53,703 nucleotides of DNA from Eubacteriales bacterium (GTDB taxonomy: Bacteria; Bacillota; Clostridia; Christensenellales; CAG-138): positions 1 through 53,703 of the forward strand of contig JAJFTZ010000036.1 in the NCBI GenBank assembly GCA_021372675.1, written 5' to 3'. The translations under genes and the position numbers were made by a program. Positions 1 to 8,510 of this stretch are shown piece after piece (position 1 is the first letter of the stretch; every line of letters starts with the position of its first letter). The notes beneath the pieces are model-generated. The model saw nothing but the letters and a program-made list of their open reading frames with translations, was not told the origin of the DNA and searched no databases.

Positions 1-8
1 CCAAAACG

Positions 9-35
9 CAAAAAAGTGCCGGGGGCACTTTTTTT
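9..35 (-). terminator. Rho-independent terminator after the ferredoxin gene
   Basis: A perfect hairpin with arms AAAAAGTGCC and GGCACTTTTT and a GGG loop lies 13 bases past the ferredoxin stop. The A/T runs at both ends let it act in either direction. Confidence 0.85.
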
Positions 36-47
36 ACGTTAAGCCTT

Positions 48-218
48 TTACTCGGGCTTGGGCGCGCCAACGGGGCAGGTCGCTTCGCAAGCGCCGCAAT
101 CGATGCACAGGGAAGCGTCGATCACGTACTGATCGTCGCCCTGCGAAATGGCGTTGACCGGGCAATCGGGTTCACAGGCGCCGCAGCTGATGCAGTCCGA
201 GCTGATAACATAGGCCAT
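48..218 (-). CDS. 2[4Fe-4S] ferredoxin
   Basis: A 56-residue clostridial-type ferredoxin, a small soluble electron carrier. Two CxxCxxCxxxCP motifs are visible (C9, C12, C15, C19 and C38, C41, C44, C48), enough for two [4Fe-4S] clusters. The start was placed at MAYVIS because GGAGGT stands 8 bases upstream of that ATG; the reading frame is open further upstream but crosses the promoter. It is a single-gene unit with its own promoter and terminator, downstream of ricT on the same strand. The likely partners are oxidoreductases such as the [FeFe] hydrogenase at 10.1 kb, but no partner gene is adjacent. The family call is secure; the partner is inference. Confidence 0.95.
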   Translation of the reverse strand: MAYVISSDCISCGACEPDCPVNAISQGDDQYVIDASLCIDCGACEATCPVGAPKPE

Positions 219-265
219 GGTGATATTACCTCCATATAAAAGATGTTTTGTTTGAAACAATACAT

Positions 266-293
266 ATTGTAACATGTTTTTCACAAAAAGCAA
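266..293 (-). promoter_or_regulatory. Sigma-A-type promoter of the ferredoxin gene
   Basis: TTGCTT, a 16-base spacer, then TACAAT, about 48 bases before the ferredoxin start. The segment is AT-rich against a GC-rich background. Confidence 0.65.
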
Positions 294-378
294 CCCGGCG
301 GAGAACGCCGCGTTTGCGGGGGAAACGTTCCATACCGGGCATGGTTCCTCCTTCAGAGGGAGGCTGAGGGCCGCGCCC

Positions 379-1275
379 TTACACCGAAGGCTCGTCCGTC
401 GCCGGCGCTTCCTCCGCTGCCGGAGCGTCCTTCGCGGCGGGGGAGCCGTGCTTCTGCGCTCCGCCGCGCGAGGTGAGCGCGCGGAATTCGTATTCCTTGA
501 TATCGAAGCTGCCGTCCGGTAAAATCACCTTCACGCGCGTGCGCTCGGTGATCACGTTGTTTTCGATCACGGTGCCCGCAAGCCCCTCGGGCGTCGTCAC
601 CTCGCGGCCTACGCGGGGCATCTGGCGGCGCATGCTCTCGTAGCAGTCCTGCTCGTATTTGAGGCAGCACATGAGCCTTCCGCATATGCCCGAAATTTTG
701 GTGGGCGAAAGCGAAAGGTTTTGTTCCTTCGCCATTTTGATGGAAACGGGCTGAAAATCCGCGAGGAAGGTTTTGCAGCAAACGGCGCGACCGCAGGAGC
801 CTAAGCCGCCGAGCATCTTCGCTTCGTCGCGCACGCCGATCTGGCGAAGCTCGATGCGCGTTTTGAAAACGCTCGCAAGGTCGCGCACAAGCTCGCGAAA
901 ATCCACGCGCCCGTCCGCGGTGAAGTAGAACACGATCTTGGAGCCGTTGAAGGCGTATTCCACGTCCACGAGCTTCATGTCGAGCTTGTGGGAAAGCACC
1001 TTCTGGCAGCAGGTCGTGTAGGCTTCCTTTTCGCGGGCGCGGTTTTTATCGCGCTGCTCGCGATCCGCCGGGGTGGCCACGCGGAGCACGCTCTTGAGCG
1101 GGTTGACGACCTGCTCGTCGTTAAGCTCGTGCGCGGCTGCGATTACGTCCGCAAACTCTATGCCGCGCGCGGTCTCCACGATCACGCCGTCGCCCTCTTT
1201 TATATCGAAGCCGGCAGGGTCGAAAAAGTAGGACTTGCCGCCCTCCCGAAATTTAACGTCGATCACGGTTTTCAT
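379..1275 (-). CDS. ricT: PSP1-domain protein RicT (YaaT)
   Basis: A 298-residue protein of the PSP1/RicT family. In Bacillus subtilis RicT works with RicA and RicF in a complex that carries [4Fe-4S] clusters and affects RNase Y-dependent mRNA processing. The conserved cysteine-rich core is present: CGRAVCC at 161-167 and CGRLMCC at 198-204, with C211. Residues 270-298 form a low-complexity Ala/Pro/Glu tail. The start is MKTVID, preceded by GAGGAG seven bases upstream; the open frame further upstream is not used. It follows holB and darA as in Bacillus, which supports the assignment. ricA and ricF are not in the window. Confidence 0.9.
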   Translation of the reverse strand: MKTVIDVKFREGGKSYFFDPAGFDIKEGDGVIVETARGIEFADVIAAAHELNDEQVVNPLKSVLRVATPADREQRDKNRAREKEAYTTCCQKVLSHKLDMKLVDVEYAFNGSKIVFYFTADGRVDFRELVRDLASVFKTRIELRQIGVRDEAKMLGGLGSCGRAVCCKTFLADFQPVSIKMAKEQNLSLSPTKISGICGRLMCCLKYEQDCYESMRRQMPRVGREVTTPEGLAGTVIENNVITERTRVKVILPDGSFDIKEYEFRALTSRGGAQKHGSPAAKDAPAAEEAPATDEPSV

Positions 1276-1361
1276 ATAATAACACTCCTCGCAGTTCGCA
1301 ATGGTCGTTCCGCTCCCTTGGGGTCGCGGCGCTCCTATGCTCACTGGGCTTTCGCCTCGCT

Positions 1362-2312
1362 TTATCTGCCACTGGCAGCGCTTCGGCTCCGCCCCTCCGA
1401 TAACTCTATAAAAAGCCAGTCGAGCGCGGACGCGGGGGGCGTATGCGCGTTCAAACGCCTGCGCGCACCGGCCAGTGTTTCTATGATAGCGTTAATCCGC
1501 GCGGTTGTAAAGTTTTTCGTCGCCGCGCGCAATACTTCGAAAAGATCGGGATTCTCGGCGGCGCGGCCCGTTTCTTTAATGAGGAGCATGTCCCGCGCGA
1601 AGGAAAGCATATAATCCACCGCGTCGAGCGCTGTCTTATCTTCCTTGTGCTTTTTTGAATCCGAAAAGGGGAGGCGGCCTTCGACCGCCTGTAAAAAGGT
1701 GTCGAGCGCGCTCGCGCGAAGCGCCGCGTAGCCCTCGCGAAAGCATAGCTTTTGCGCGCGCTCGAGCGAGCCCGCGCTTAATTTTGCCGCGTTTTCGGCC
1801 TCGCTCCCCGGCGCGCCCTGTTCAATGAGCGCTTCCACAATTTCACGCTCGGTAGGCTGCGGTGCGTGGTACACCGAGCAGCGGGAACGGACGGTGGGAA
1901 AGATGAGGTGCAGGCTGCCCGTAAAAAGAAAAAGCGTACCGTCGGGCGGCTCCTCGAGCGTTTTTAAAAGCTTGTGCTGACAGGCGGCGTCTACCTTATC
2001 GCCGCCGAGGTCGCGCAGGAGCACCGCCCGGTTGCCCCCTCCGACGGGGCGCTTTGCGAGTTCAGCAAGGAGCGACCTAAGCTCCGCTACCTTTAAGGGC
2101 GTTTCGCCGAGCTCAAAATAGTCGCCGCAGGATTTGAGACGATTAAGGTCGTAGCTGCCCAAGCAGTGGAGCGCCGCCGCGCGGCGCGCTAAAAGCACCG
2201 CCGCCGCCCGGTCGCAGCCGGTGATAAGGATCGCGTGGGGGGCGCGGCCGGATTCGATCGCCGCAAGGAGGCGGTTTTCCTTTGTGCCCGTAAGCATGGC
2301 CTCCCCTTGCAT
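1362..2312 (-). CDS. holB: DNA polymerase III subunit delta'
   Basis: A 316-residue AAA+-like clamp-loader subunit. The hallmark stretch LLKTLEEPP, followed by FLFTGS and FPTVRSRC (the SRC sensor motif), is clear in the first half. The N-terminus has no convincing Walker A, as in other delta' subunits that do not bind ATP, and the usual zinc-binding cysteines are not obvious. The first ATG directly follows the darA stop; a second ATG five codons on (position 2297) has GGGGAGG almost touching it, so the start is uncertain by five residues. It sits between darA and ricT, the Bacillus order. Confidence 0.9.
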   Translation of the reverse strand: MQGEAMLTGTKENRLLAAIESGRAPHAILITGCDRAAAVLLARRAAALHCLGSYDLNRLKSCGDYFELGETPLKVAELRSLLAELAKRPVGGGNRAVLLRDLGGDKVDAACQHKLLKTLEEPPDGTLFLFTGSLHLIFPTVRSRCSVYHAPQPTEREIVEALIEQGAPGSEAENAAKLSAGSLERAQKLCFREGYAALRASALDTFLQAVEGRLPFSDSKKHKEDKTALDAVDYMLSFARDMLLIKETGRAAENPDLFEVLRAATKNFTTARINAIIETLAGARRRLNAHTPPASALDWLFIELSEGRSRSAASGR

Positions 2313-2639
2313 TTAAAACTTGTGAAAGGCCTCCACGTCCACGATAAACACCGTAGCGCCGCCCAAGGTCACCTGCACGGGCGTGGGCGAGCTGTCGATG
2401 TAACCGGGCATGGAGGAGGGGATCACCATGTACTCCTTGCGCGTGCTCGATTTGCTCTTGATGATCTCGAGCGCGGCGGGTACCTTTTCCTCGTCGAGGC
2501 CCATCATAAGCGTCGAGTTTCCGCCGTGCAGGAAGCCGCCGGTGGAGGAAATGCGCGTGACGCTGATGTTGTTCTCGATGAGCGCCTTGATGAGCCGCTT
2601 GGAGTCCTCATTTTGTACGATGGCGAATATGAGCTTCAT
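2313..2639 (-). CDS. darA: Cyclic-di-AMP receptor DarA (PstA/YaaQ family)
   Basis: A 108-residue PII-like protein that binds cyclic-di-AMP as a trimer in Firmicutes. Family features include the N-terminus KLIFAIVQNED, the STGGFLHGGNSTLMMG block (the glycine-rich ligand-binding loop) and a C-terminal half with GGATVFI. Length is normal for the family. GGAGGT lies eight bases before the ATG. Its stop codon abuts the holB start, so the two are probably co-translated. The output target of DarA is unknown in most species. Confidence 0.95.
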   Translation of the reverse strand: MKLIFAIVQNEDSKRLIKALIENNISVTRISSTGGFLHGGNSTLMMGLDEEKVPAALEIIKSKSSTRKEYMVIPSSMPGYIDSSPTPVQVTLGGATVFIVDVEAFHKF

Positions 2640-2681
2640 CCAAAGTCACCTCCGTTTGTTGATGAAGGACTTGCCTTATGT

Positions 2682-3326
2682 TCAGGAAAGGAGCAGTTTT
2701 TTAAGCTCCGCAACGCTTTGCGCGATATGCGTGGGCTTGCAGCCTTCTATTTCCGCGCGGTCGCCGTAGCCGTAGAGCACGCCCACGCTCGCTATGCCGA
2801 CGTTCTTCGCGGCGTCGAGGTCGAAATAGCGGTCGCCCACCATGGCGGCTTGACCCGTTTCCGGGGGAAATTCCGCGGCGGCGATGCGCAACAGCTCCGT
2901 CTTTTCCCCGCCGCCGTTCGGGAAAGCGCCGCGCACGTAATCCACATAGGGAGCGATGCCGAAAGCCGTTAGCTGCTCGAGCGCGGTGGAGTGCACCTTC
3001 GAGGTGACGACGCCCACCCGCACGCCCGCCGCCTTGAGCGCGGCGAGCATTTCCAGAATGCCCGCATAGGGCGCGGCAAGCGCTACGCCCATGGTTTTCG
3101 CCTTTTCCCGGTAGAGATCCACGGCCTCCTCCACGCGGTCGGCGGGGATGCCTAAAAACTCGGAAAAGCCGGCCTTCAGGGGCGGGCCGATGAGCCTGCG
3201 AAGGAAATCGTCGCCCGGGCAGGGAAGCCCCATCTCCGTAAGCGTCGCGCGCGTGGTGGCGAAAATGGCGGGGCCGGACTCTATGAGCGTGCCGTCCAAA
3301 TCAAAAAACACGGTGGAGTACTTCAA
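2682..3326 (-). CDS. HAD-superfamily phosphatase (PGP/PpaX type)
   Basis: A 214-residue HAD hydrolase of subclass I. Motif I is FFDLDGT with D9 (nucleophile) and D11; motif II is VVTSK; motif IV is GDRYFDLDAA. Length and the helical cap after motif I fit phosphoglycolate phosphatase or pyrophosphatase PpaX; the substrate cannot be read from the sequence. The start appears to be TTG, seven bases after AGAGG; no ATG exists before motif I. In Bacillus the gene between yaaO and darA is thymidylate kinase (tmk), which is absent here. Confidence 0.85.
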   Translation of the reverse strand: MKYSTVFFDLDGTLIESGPAIFATTRATLTEMGLPCPGDDFLRRLIGPPLKAGFSEFLGIPADRVEEAVDLYREKAKTMGVALAAPYAGILEMLAALKAAGVRVGVVTSKVHSTALEQLTAFGIAPYVDYVRGAFPNGGGEKTELLRIAAAEFPPETGQAAMVGDRYFDLDAAKNVGIASVGVLYGYGDRAEIEGCKPTHIAQSVAELKKLLLS

Positions 3327-3384
3327 TGTAAAACCTCTGTGGCCCTATCCTAATAGTATATACCTTCTGTTAAAATTATAAGTC

Positions 3385-3419
3385 TTTCGCGGCGATCGCG
3401 CAACCCAAGCGCCGCGAAA
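3385..3419 (-). terminator. Hairpin after the decarboxylase gene
   Basis: A 10-base perfect inverted repeat (TTTCGCGGCG / CGCCGCGAAA, 15-base loop) lies 12 bases past the decarboxylase stop and is followed on the minus strand by AT-rich sequence without a clean U-run. It probably separates the decarboxylase from the HAD-darA-holB-ricT unit, with a new promoter in the AT-rich stretch 3340-3382. Confidence 0.45.
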
Positions 3420-3430
3420 CGGCGCTGTGC

Positions 3431-4828
3431 TTACCCTTCTTTTACCACGCAAAGCCTGCCCTCCGCCGCCCCGAACAGGGGAATGCCGAGTTCTCTTTGC
3501 GCCATGAGGTAGCCGATATCCTCCTTCGCTACGCGCTCGCCGGGGAACACGGCGGCGACGCCCGGCGGGTAGGTGCCCGCGGCCTGCGCCGCGACGCGCC
3601 CCCAACACGCCTCGATCGGGACGAGTTCCGTCCTTGCAAGCACCGCCTCGCGCACGCCGAGCGCCGCCTCGTGCTTTACCGCGGGCATGCGCGAAGGCCG
3701 TAAGGCCCGGCTGCCGTAGGGCAGGGCATTGGCCGCCTCGAAGAGCATGTCGTACCATTCGTCTTTATCGGGCGCCGCGGTGATGAACACCACGTTTCGC
3801 GCGTCGGCCATTTCCGGCACCACGCGCATCGCTTCCATGGAAAGCGCCGCCGCGCGGCCGTCGATGCCGCGCTCGCTCACATCGAGCACGAGCCGCGTGG
3901 GGTCAATATCGTAAATGCCCGCGCGGCCAATGATCTCTTTGCCGTAAACGGAGACGCCGTTGAGCTTTTTAAGCCGCTTCACGAGCGCTTCCACGCGCTT
4001 GAGGTGCGATGGATAATCCGCGTGCCGGGCGGAAAAAAGCGCCCAGTCGAGCGAGGCCATGAGAAGGTACGAAGGGCTTGTGGTCTGCGTGAGGGAGATC
4101 GCGCGCCTTACGTCGTGCTCCGCGATCGGGCAGCTTACGCCGAGGTGCAAAACCGCGGCCTGCGTGAGGGCGCTTAGCGTTTTGTGGGCGCTCACGCACC
4201 AAAGGTCCACGCATGCGGACGGGAAATCCGGCAAAAGCGGGGAAAAGGGGAAATGCGCGCCATGGGCGCTATCCACAAGTAAAAGCGCGCCGTTTTCGTG
4301 CGCGACGCGGGCGATCGCCCTAACGTCGGCGCACAGCCCGTAAAAATTGGGGCTTGTGATGAGCACCGCGTCGGCCTTGCGCTCCTTGAGCGCGGCTTCC
4401 ACGGCGGAAGCGCTTACCACGCCGTTTAGCGCGCCGTCAAATTCCGGGTATACAAAGGAAACGCCGTGGCCCGCCATGGCGAGGCCCGCGGAAACGGACT
4501 TATGGCAGTCCCGCCCCACGAGCACATGCTTGTTGGGGCCGAGGGATAGGAGCATGGCGACAATGCACTGCGTGGAGCCGTTCACGCTCAGAAAGCTGTG
4601 CTTCGCGCCGCACGCTTGCGCCCATGCCTGCTCCGCGGCGAGGATGGGGCCTTCGGGCATCTGCAAATTATCCGTGCCCGTAAGCTCCGTAACGTCCCAC
4701 TGCGCCATCTCGAACGGCCACGAAAGCGAACGCCCTTTGTGGCCGGGCATGTGAAAGCGCGCGGCGTCGAGCGCGGCGTACGCGCCGAGCGCCTCGGGGA
4801 GCGTAAGGCTTTTTTTATCGCGCGTCAT
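3431..4828 (-). CDS. Orn/Lys/Arg decarboxylase family PLP enzyme (YaaO-like)
   Basis: A 465-residue fold-type I PLP enzyme of the Orn/Lys/Arg decarboxylase family, predicted to make a polyamine precursor. It opens with the typical FHMPGHKG (25-32), has STQCIVAML around 85-93, the PLP-binding DSAHGAH (D186, H189) and the SAHKTLSALTQ motif whose K216 should form the Schiff base. It lacks the N-terminal wing domain of the large inducible decarboxylases, as expected for YaaO. The ATG overlaps the stop of the upstream membrane protein (ATGA), implying coupling. Substrate (arginine, lysine or ornithine) is not determined. Confidence 0.9.
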   Translation of the reverse strand: MTRDKKSLTLPEALGAYAALDAARFHMPGHKGRSLSWPFEMAQWDVTELTGTDNLQMPEGPILAAEQAWAQACGAKHSFLSVNGSTQCIVAMLLSLGPNKHVLVGRDCHKSVSAGLAMAGHGVSFVYPEFDGALNGVVSASAVEAALKERKADAVLITSPNFYGLCADVRAIARVAHENGALLLVDSAHGAHFPFSPLLPDFPSACVDLWCVSAHKTLSALTQAAVLHLGVSCPIAEHDVRRAISLTQTTSPSYLLMASLDWALFSARHADYPSHLKRVEALVKRLKKLNGVSVYGKEIIGRAGIYDIDPTRLVLDVSERGIDGRAAALSMEAMRVVPEMADARNVVFITAAPDKDEWYDMLFEAANALPYGSRALRPSRMPAVKHEAALGVREAVLARTELVPIEACWGRVAAQAAGTYPPGVAAVFPGERVAKEDIGYLMAQRELGIPLFGAAEGRLCVVKEG

Positions 4829-5376
4829 TGCGGTTTGGAGGAGCGCGCCATAGCAGCCTCCTTGACCGCCGCATCCAAAAGCGCGGCGAGCTTTTTGCTC
4901 GGATGGAAGCGGAGCGCGTAGGCCCTATCCTTCTTTTCATAGCAGAGGCGGTGCGCCGTTTCGGAGGGGCCTATGCTGAGCTTTTTATTGTGAATGCGCG
5001 GCTTTTCTGCGCCCTTCATGGAAATACCCAAGGCTACGCCCGGCGGGGCGAGCGTCATAAGCTCGCCCGGCGCGACGCGAAGCGCCTCGCGGCCCTTGTC
5101 GGCGACCATGCGATCCACCACGAAGGTGCCCTTCGGGAATTCCCGGCCTTCCTCCACATACAGCGTGTAGCGGTAGGAAACGATGCGGCGGGTGTAGAGA
5201 AAATAGAGCGCCGCGCCCACGAGGAAAAGCGACGCGTAGCGCAATATGTTGCCAAAGGGCAGCGCCGCGACGAGGTCGCGAAGCGCCGTGGCGAAAAAGA
5301 TCAAAAGCACAAGCCCCGCGATCAGGATAAGGTCGAGGGTTTTGGAATCGGCGCTTTGGTTGGTCTCTCTGAACAT
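4825..5376 (-). CDS. Two-TM membrane protein of unknown function
   Basis: A 183-residue protein with two hydrophobic segments near the N-terminus (about residues 14-36 and 46-63) followed by a roughly 120-residue soluble part rich in Lys/Arg. The soluble part has the beta-strand pattern of a small PH-like domain, but this is only an impression. The start MFRETN was chosen because GGGAG stands seven bases upstream; the frame is open further upstream but that would overlap the promoter. It is the first gene of a unit with the downstream decarboxylase (4-base overlap). No family name can be given with confidence. Confidence 0.7.
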   Translation of the reverse strand: MFRETNQSADSKTLDLILIAGLVLLIFFATALRDLVAALPFGNILRYASLFLVGAALYFLYTRRIVSYRYTLYVEEGREFPKGTFVVDRMVADKGREALRVAPGELMTLAPPGVALGISMKGAEKPRIHNKKLSIGPSETAHRLCYEKKDRAYALRFHPSKKLAALLDAAVKEAAMARSSKPQ

Positions 5377-5423
5377 ATCGCATCTCCCGCAAAGGCCGGC
5401 ATCGCGTGCCGTAGGTAGTATCC

Positions 5424-5452
5424 ATAGTATCATTCAAAAATGAGGGTGTAAA
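5424..5452 (-). promoter_or_regulatory. Promoter of the membrane protein-decarboxylase unit
   Basis: TTTACA, a 17-base spacer, then TACTAT on the minus strand, 48 bases before the start codon. Confidence 0.6.
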
Positions 5453-5505
5453 GTTTCGTTTGTTTTTTCTTCCTTTTTTGCGCGGCGCGGCACGCGCGCC
5501 GCGGC

Positions 5506-5534
5506 TGGACAAGCGCGGCCCGATACGGTAAAAT
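5506..5534 (+). promoter_or_regulatory. Promoter of the degV-family gene
   Basis: TGGACA, a 17-base spacer, then TAAAAT, about 48 bases before the DegV start. It is divergent from the promoter at 5424-5452. Confidence 0.55.
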
Positions 5535-5581
5535 GAACCATCTTCATTTCATTGTTTATTTTCATTTTTTAGGAGGGCAAC

Positions 5582-6448
5582 ATGGCATACAGGATATTTA
5601 CCGACGCGACGAGCGACATCACCGCGGAGCTTGCAAAAAGTCTCGGCGTTACGGTGCTTCCCATGGAGTTTACGCTTGACGGCCAAAGCCATAGGCATGT
5701 GCCGGGCGATCCGAACCTCGATTTGAAGGCGCTGTTCGACGCGATGCGCGCGGGGAAGCAGGCGGTTACCTCGCAGATCAACGCTTTCCAGTTCACGGAG
5801 GCGTTCACGCCCGCGCTCGAGGCGGGGGAGGACGTGATCCACATCGGCTTTTCCACGGCGCTTTCGGGCTCCACGGCGTCCGGGCAGCTCGCGGCGGAGG
5901 AGCTTCAAAAAAGGTATCCCGACCGTAAGATCGCCTGTATCGACAGCCGTGCCGCCTCGCTGGGCGAGGGGCTGCTTGTGTATTGCGCCGCGCGGCGCAA
6001 GGACGAGCTTGATTTCGACGGCATGGTGAATTGGATCGAGGAAAACAAGCTGCATTTCCGCCACTGGTTCACGGTGGACGACCTCGTGTATTTGAAGCGC
6101 GGCGGGCGCGTGAGCGGGGCCACGGCGGCCATCGCCACGGTATTGAAGATCAAGCCCGCGATGCATGTGGACGCCGAGGGAAGGCTGATCGCGCTCGATA
6201 AGGTGCCGGGCCGCAAGCGCTCGCTCAAGTGGCTCGTGGACAGCATGGAGGAAACGATCGACCGCGAAAAGGCGGATACCGTGTTCATCGGCCATTGCGA
6301 TTCCATGGAGGACGCGCAATTCGTAGAGGAGCTCGTAAAGGAGCGCTTCGGCATCGCGGATATCCGCATCTACGACATCGGCATCACCATCGGCGCACAC
6401 TCGGGCCCGGGCACCATCGCGCTGTTTCATTACGGGAAAGGCAGATAG
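5582..6448 (+). CDS. DegV-family fatty-acid-binding protein
   Basis: A 288-residue DegV (FakB-like) protein. These proteins bind a fatty acid and, where studied, present it to the fatty-acid kinase FakA for phosphorylation. The diagnostic start is RIFTDATSDI (residues 4-13), followed by a long central part and the second-domain motifs LKRGGRVSG and a C-terminal IGAHSGPGT stretch that closes the lipid site. Length is normal. AGGAGG lies six bases before the ATG. fakA is not in the window, so the role in lipid recycling is by family only. Confidence 0.92.
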   Translation: MAYRIFTDATSDITAELAKSLGVTVLPMEFTLDGQSHRHVPGDPNLDLKALFDAMRAGKQAVTSQINAFQFTEAFTPALEAGEDVIHIGFSTALSGSTASGQLAAEELQKRYPDRKIACIDSRAASLGEGLLVYCAARRKDELDFDGMVNWIEENKLHFRHWFTVDDLVYLKRGGRVSGATAAIATVLKIKPAMHVDAEGRLIALDKVPGRKRSLKWLVDSMEETIDREKADTVFIGHCDSMEDAQFVEELVKERFGIADIRIYDIGITIGAHSGPGTIALFHYGKGR

Positions 6449-6485
6449 GCGAGCGCTTAAGAAATATTGAAGGGAATGGTTTTCT

Positions 6486-7082
6486 ATGCAGCCTCTCGAG
6501 GAGCGCATTCGGAGCGAGGCGCGCGTGCCGCCCGACAACAGCATCAAGAAGGATGCGCTTGAAACGGAGCGGCTGATATTGCGGCCGCTGAACGCCGATG
6601 ATTTTGAGGCCGTTCACGCATGGGCGAGCGATCCCGAAAACACGCGCTACATGGCGTGGGGCCCCAACGACGAGGCGCAAACGAAGGGCTTTTTAAGCGC
6701 CGCTAGGCCCGGCAAGGACTTTGCCGTTGTGCTTAAGGCCACCGGCGAGGTCGTCGGCAGCTGCGGCCTGTACCCCGACGCGGCGCTCGATACGGGCGAG
6801 CTCGGCTGGATCCTCCGTAAGGCGCATTGGAAGCGCGGCTACGGCACGGAGCTCGGCGCCGAATTGATCCGCTACGGGTTTGAGGATTTGAAATTGCGGC
6901 GGATCACCGCCCCCTGCGCCGCCGTCAATTACGGCTCTTTCAGGGTCATGGAGCGAAACGGCATGCGGCGCGAGGCGCTGCATATCAAAGCCTTTTGGGC
7001 GCGCGCGGATAAGATTTGGATTGACGAGGCGGTCTACGCCATCCTCGCCGAAGAGTATAGGGAACATACGCGGAAGGGATGA
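6486..7082 (+). CDS. GNAT-family N-acetyltransferase (RimJ/RimL type)
   Basis: A 198-residue GNAT enzyme that would transfer an acetyl group from acetyl-CoA. TERLILRPL (27-35), the substrate-side W-A-SDPEN region and the acetyl-CoA motif A WKRGYGTELGAELIRYGF with the R/Q-x-x-G-x-G pattern are visible, followed by the typical AVNYGSFRVMERNGM. The first ~20 residues are an extra polar lead before the domain. The Shine-Dalgarno (GAAGGGA) is about 11 bases from the ATG, somewhat long. The substrate is unknown. It ends at a strong bidirectional terminator. Confidence 0.88.
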   Translation: MQPLEERIRSEARVPPDNSIKKDALETERLILRPLNADDFEAVHAWASDPENTRYMAWGPNDEAQTKGFLSAARPGKDFAVVLKATGEVVGSCGLYPDAALDTGELGWILRKAHWKRGYGTELGAELIRYGFEDLKLRRITAPCAAVNYGSFRVMERNGMRREALHIKAFWARADKIWIDEAVYAILAEEYREHTRKG

Positions 7083-7098
7083 TGTTATCCCGCCGCAT

Positions 7099-7138
7099 AA
7101 AACGCGCCCGCGAGCCTTTGTCTCGCGGGCGCGCTTTA
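7099..7138. terminator. Bidirectional terminator
   Basis: An 11-base GC-rich stem (GCGCCCGCGAG / CTCGCGGGCGC, 7-base loop) flanked by A-run and T-run lies between two convergent genes and can stop both. Confidence 0.85.
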
Positions 7139-7144
7139 TCGCCC

Positions 7145-7825
7145 CTATCCCTTTTTGAACAACGCCTTTTGAAGCTTCTCTCTGCTTTCGCCTATGCCGT
7201 GCGCCTCGCAATGGTCGAGCACGCGCTCGCGCGCCTGCGCGCGCGTAAGGCGCGCGCCTTTGAGCCAATCGCCCGCCCAAAGCTCCGTAAGGCAATAGGC
7301 GTTGGCGGGCCAGCCGTATTCGAGGCCCTCGAAGCTTAATTTGCGCTTGTTGCCGCATACGGAGATCAAAAACTGCCGCTGCAAGCCTTTGAGCGCCGCA
7401 TCCACCGCCGACGCGCCGTCCTTTTTGGTTGCATGGAGCGCGGCGCGCACGTCCGCGGTGCTCAAAACCTTACCGTCTTCGAACATGCGGTAAACGTCCA
7501 TCTCCATTTTGGAAACATGGCCGTCGTAATAGCGCTCCTCGAGCGTTTCCTCCCCGCGGAAGGCATCGTAAAACAGAGGATACACGGCCTCCGACAAAAA
7601 CCCCTTGTACCCGTTGAGCACGCAGCCGAACGCAAGCCTATGCTCCGCGGCGGCGCGGTCCTTCCACCGCCACGGGTCGGTATCCGCGTCGCCCGTGTGC
7701 CAGTTTTTCTCCAGGGTGAGCGCTTCGAGCGTAGGGATGCCCGCGGGCATTTTGCCGTAAAAGGACAGAACGCCCTTTCGGTTTACATAGCGCAAAAGGT
7801 CCTCGTAGGCGAGAAGAAGCTCCAT
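7145..7825 (-). CDS. AlkZ-related winged-helix protein
   Basis: A 226-residue protein resembling the clostridial group annotated as AlkZ-related, distant kin of the HTH_42 DNA glycosylases AlkZ/YcaQ. A KNWHTGDADTDPWRWKDR block around residues 40-60 and an AFGCVLNGYKGFLS block follow each other as I remember for that group; glycosylase activity is not shown. The second ATG was chosen as start: GGGAG is nine bases upstream of it but touches the first ATG (7834). It lies 15 bases after the flavin reductase gene and is probably co-transcribed with it. Moderate confidence in the family, low in the function. Confidence 0.6.
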   Translation of the reverse strand: MELLLAYEDLLRYVNRKGVLSFYGKMPAGIPTLEALTLEKNWHTGDADTDPWRWKDRAAAEHRLAFGCVLNGYKGFLSEAVYPLFYDAFRGEETLEERYYDGHVSKMEMDVYRMFEDGKVLSTADVRAALHATKKDGASAVDAALKGLQRQFLISVCGNKRKLSFEGLEYGWPANAYCLTELWAGDWLKGARLTRAQARERVLDHCEAHGIGESREKLQKALFKKG

Positions 7826-7840
7826 AAACGGCATCTCCCG

Positions 7841-8485
7841 TTAAACATACCGCTGCGCGCTTAACGACGCGACCGCGGTAAACGAACCCTCGCCCGTAAC
7901 CGGGTTTTTCGGCGCGTGCACGTTGAACATAAAGCCTTCGGGCGAGCAGAGCTTATCCGGCGCGCAAAAACCGTTTTCCGCCGCCGCGTGCGTCACCCGC
8001 CCTACGACGAGCCCGATAATGCCCTTGCCGGATAAATCCTGCGCGGATTCGAACGCGCATTCAAGCGTCAGAAACGCTTCCTTCACGCGCGGCGCTTTTA
8101 CGGTCTTTCCTTCTTCGGGCGTCAGTCCCGCGGATAACAACTCGTCGTTTTCCGCGCCGTTTTCCTCGATGGTCTTGATGCACGCGTCATACTGCGCGGC
8201 GCTTAAAAAATTGATGCAAAATTCCTTTTCGCGAAGAATGTTTTGATAGGTGTGGCCCCTTAGGGAGAGGCCCGCCACGACGGCATGGTAGGCCTCGCCG
8301 TCGCCCGCAAAGCATTGCCAGGCATGGAAGCAGGCGTTTGATTTGCCGTTTTCCTTAAGGGTGGTAATAAGGCAAAGCGCCTGCGGCACGCCCGCCGTAA
8401 ATTCAAAATGCGAGAAAAATTCGTACTGCCCCGGCCATTCTTCTTTTAAATACGCGGGCTTTTCCGCGCCGATCTCGTGCTTCAT
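7841..8485 (-). CDS. Flavin reductase-like domain protein
   Basis: A 214-residue protein of the flavin reductase (FMN-binding split barrel) family. The order is a polar N-terminus, ALCLITTLKENGKSNACFH (strand-turn-strand typical of the FMN-binding barrel), GLSLRGHTYQNI, and KEFCINFLSAAQ. Length is usual. The start MKHEIG is set by GGAGGG eight bases upstream. It lies directly downstream of the WYL regulator gene with a palindromic operator candidate between them, so it is the likely target of that regulator. The physiological acceptor is unknown. Confidence 0.85.
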   Translation of the reverse strand: MKHEIGAEKPAYLKEEWPGQYEFFSHFEFTAGVPQALCLITTLKENGKSNACFHAWQCFAGDGEAYHAVVAGLSLRGHTYQNILREKEFCINFLSAAQYDACIKTIEENGAENDELLSAGLTPEEGKTVKAPRVKEAFLTLECAFESAQDLSGKGIIGLVVGRVTHAAAENGFCAPDKLCSPEGFMFNVHAPKNPVTGEGSFTAVASLSAQRYV

Positions 8486-8510
8486 CAGCTTACCCTCCGC
8501 TTTTTCCTTC

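Noticed and set aside
5549..6547. 332-codon frame antisense to degV
   Set aside because: Shadow of a real gene; composition and lack of start signals argue against coding.
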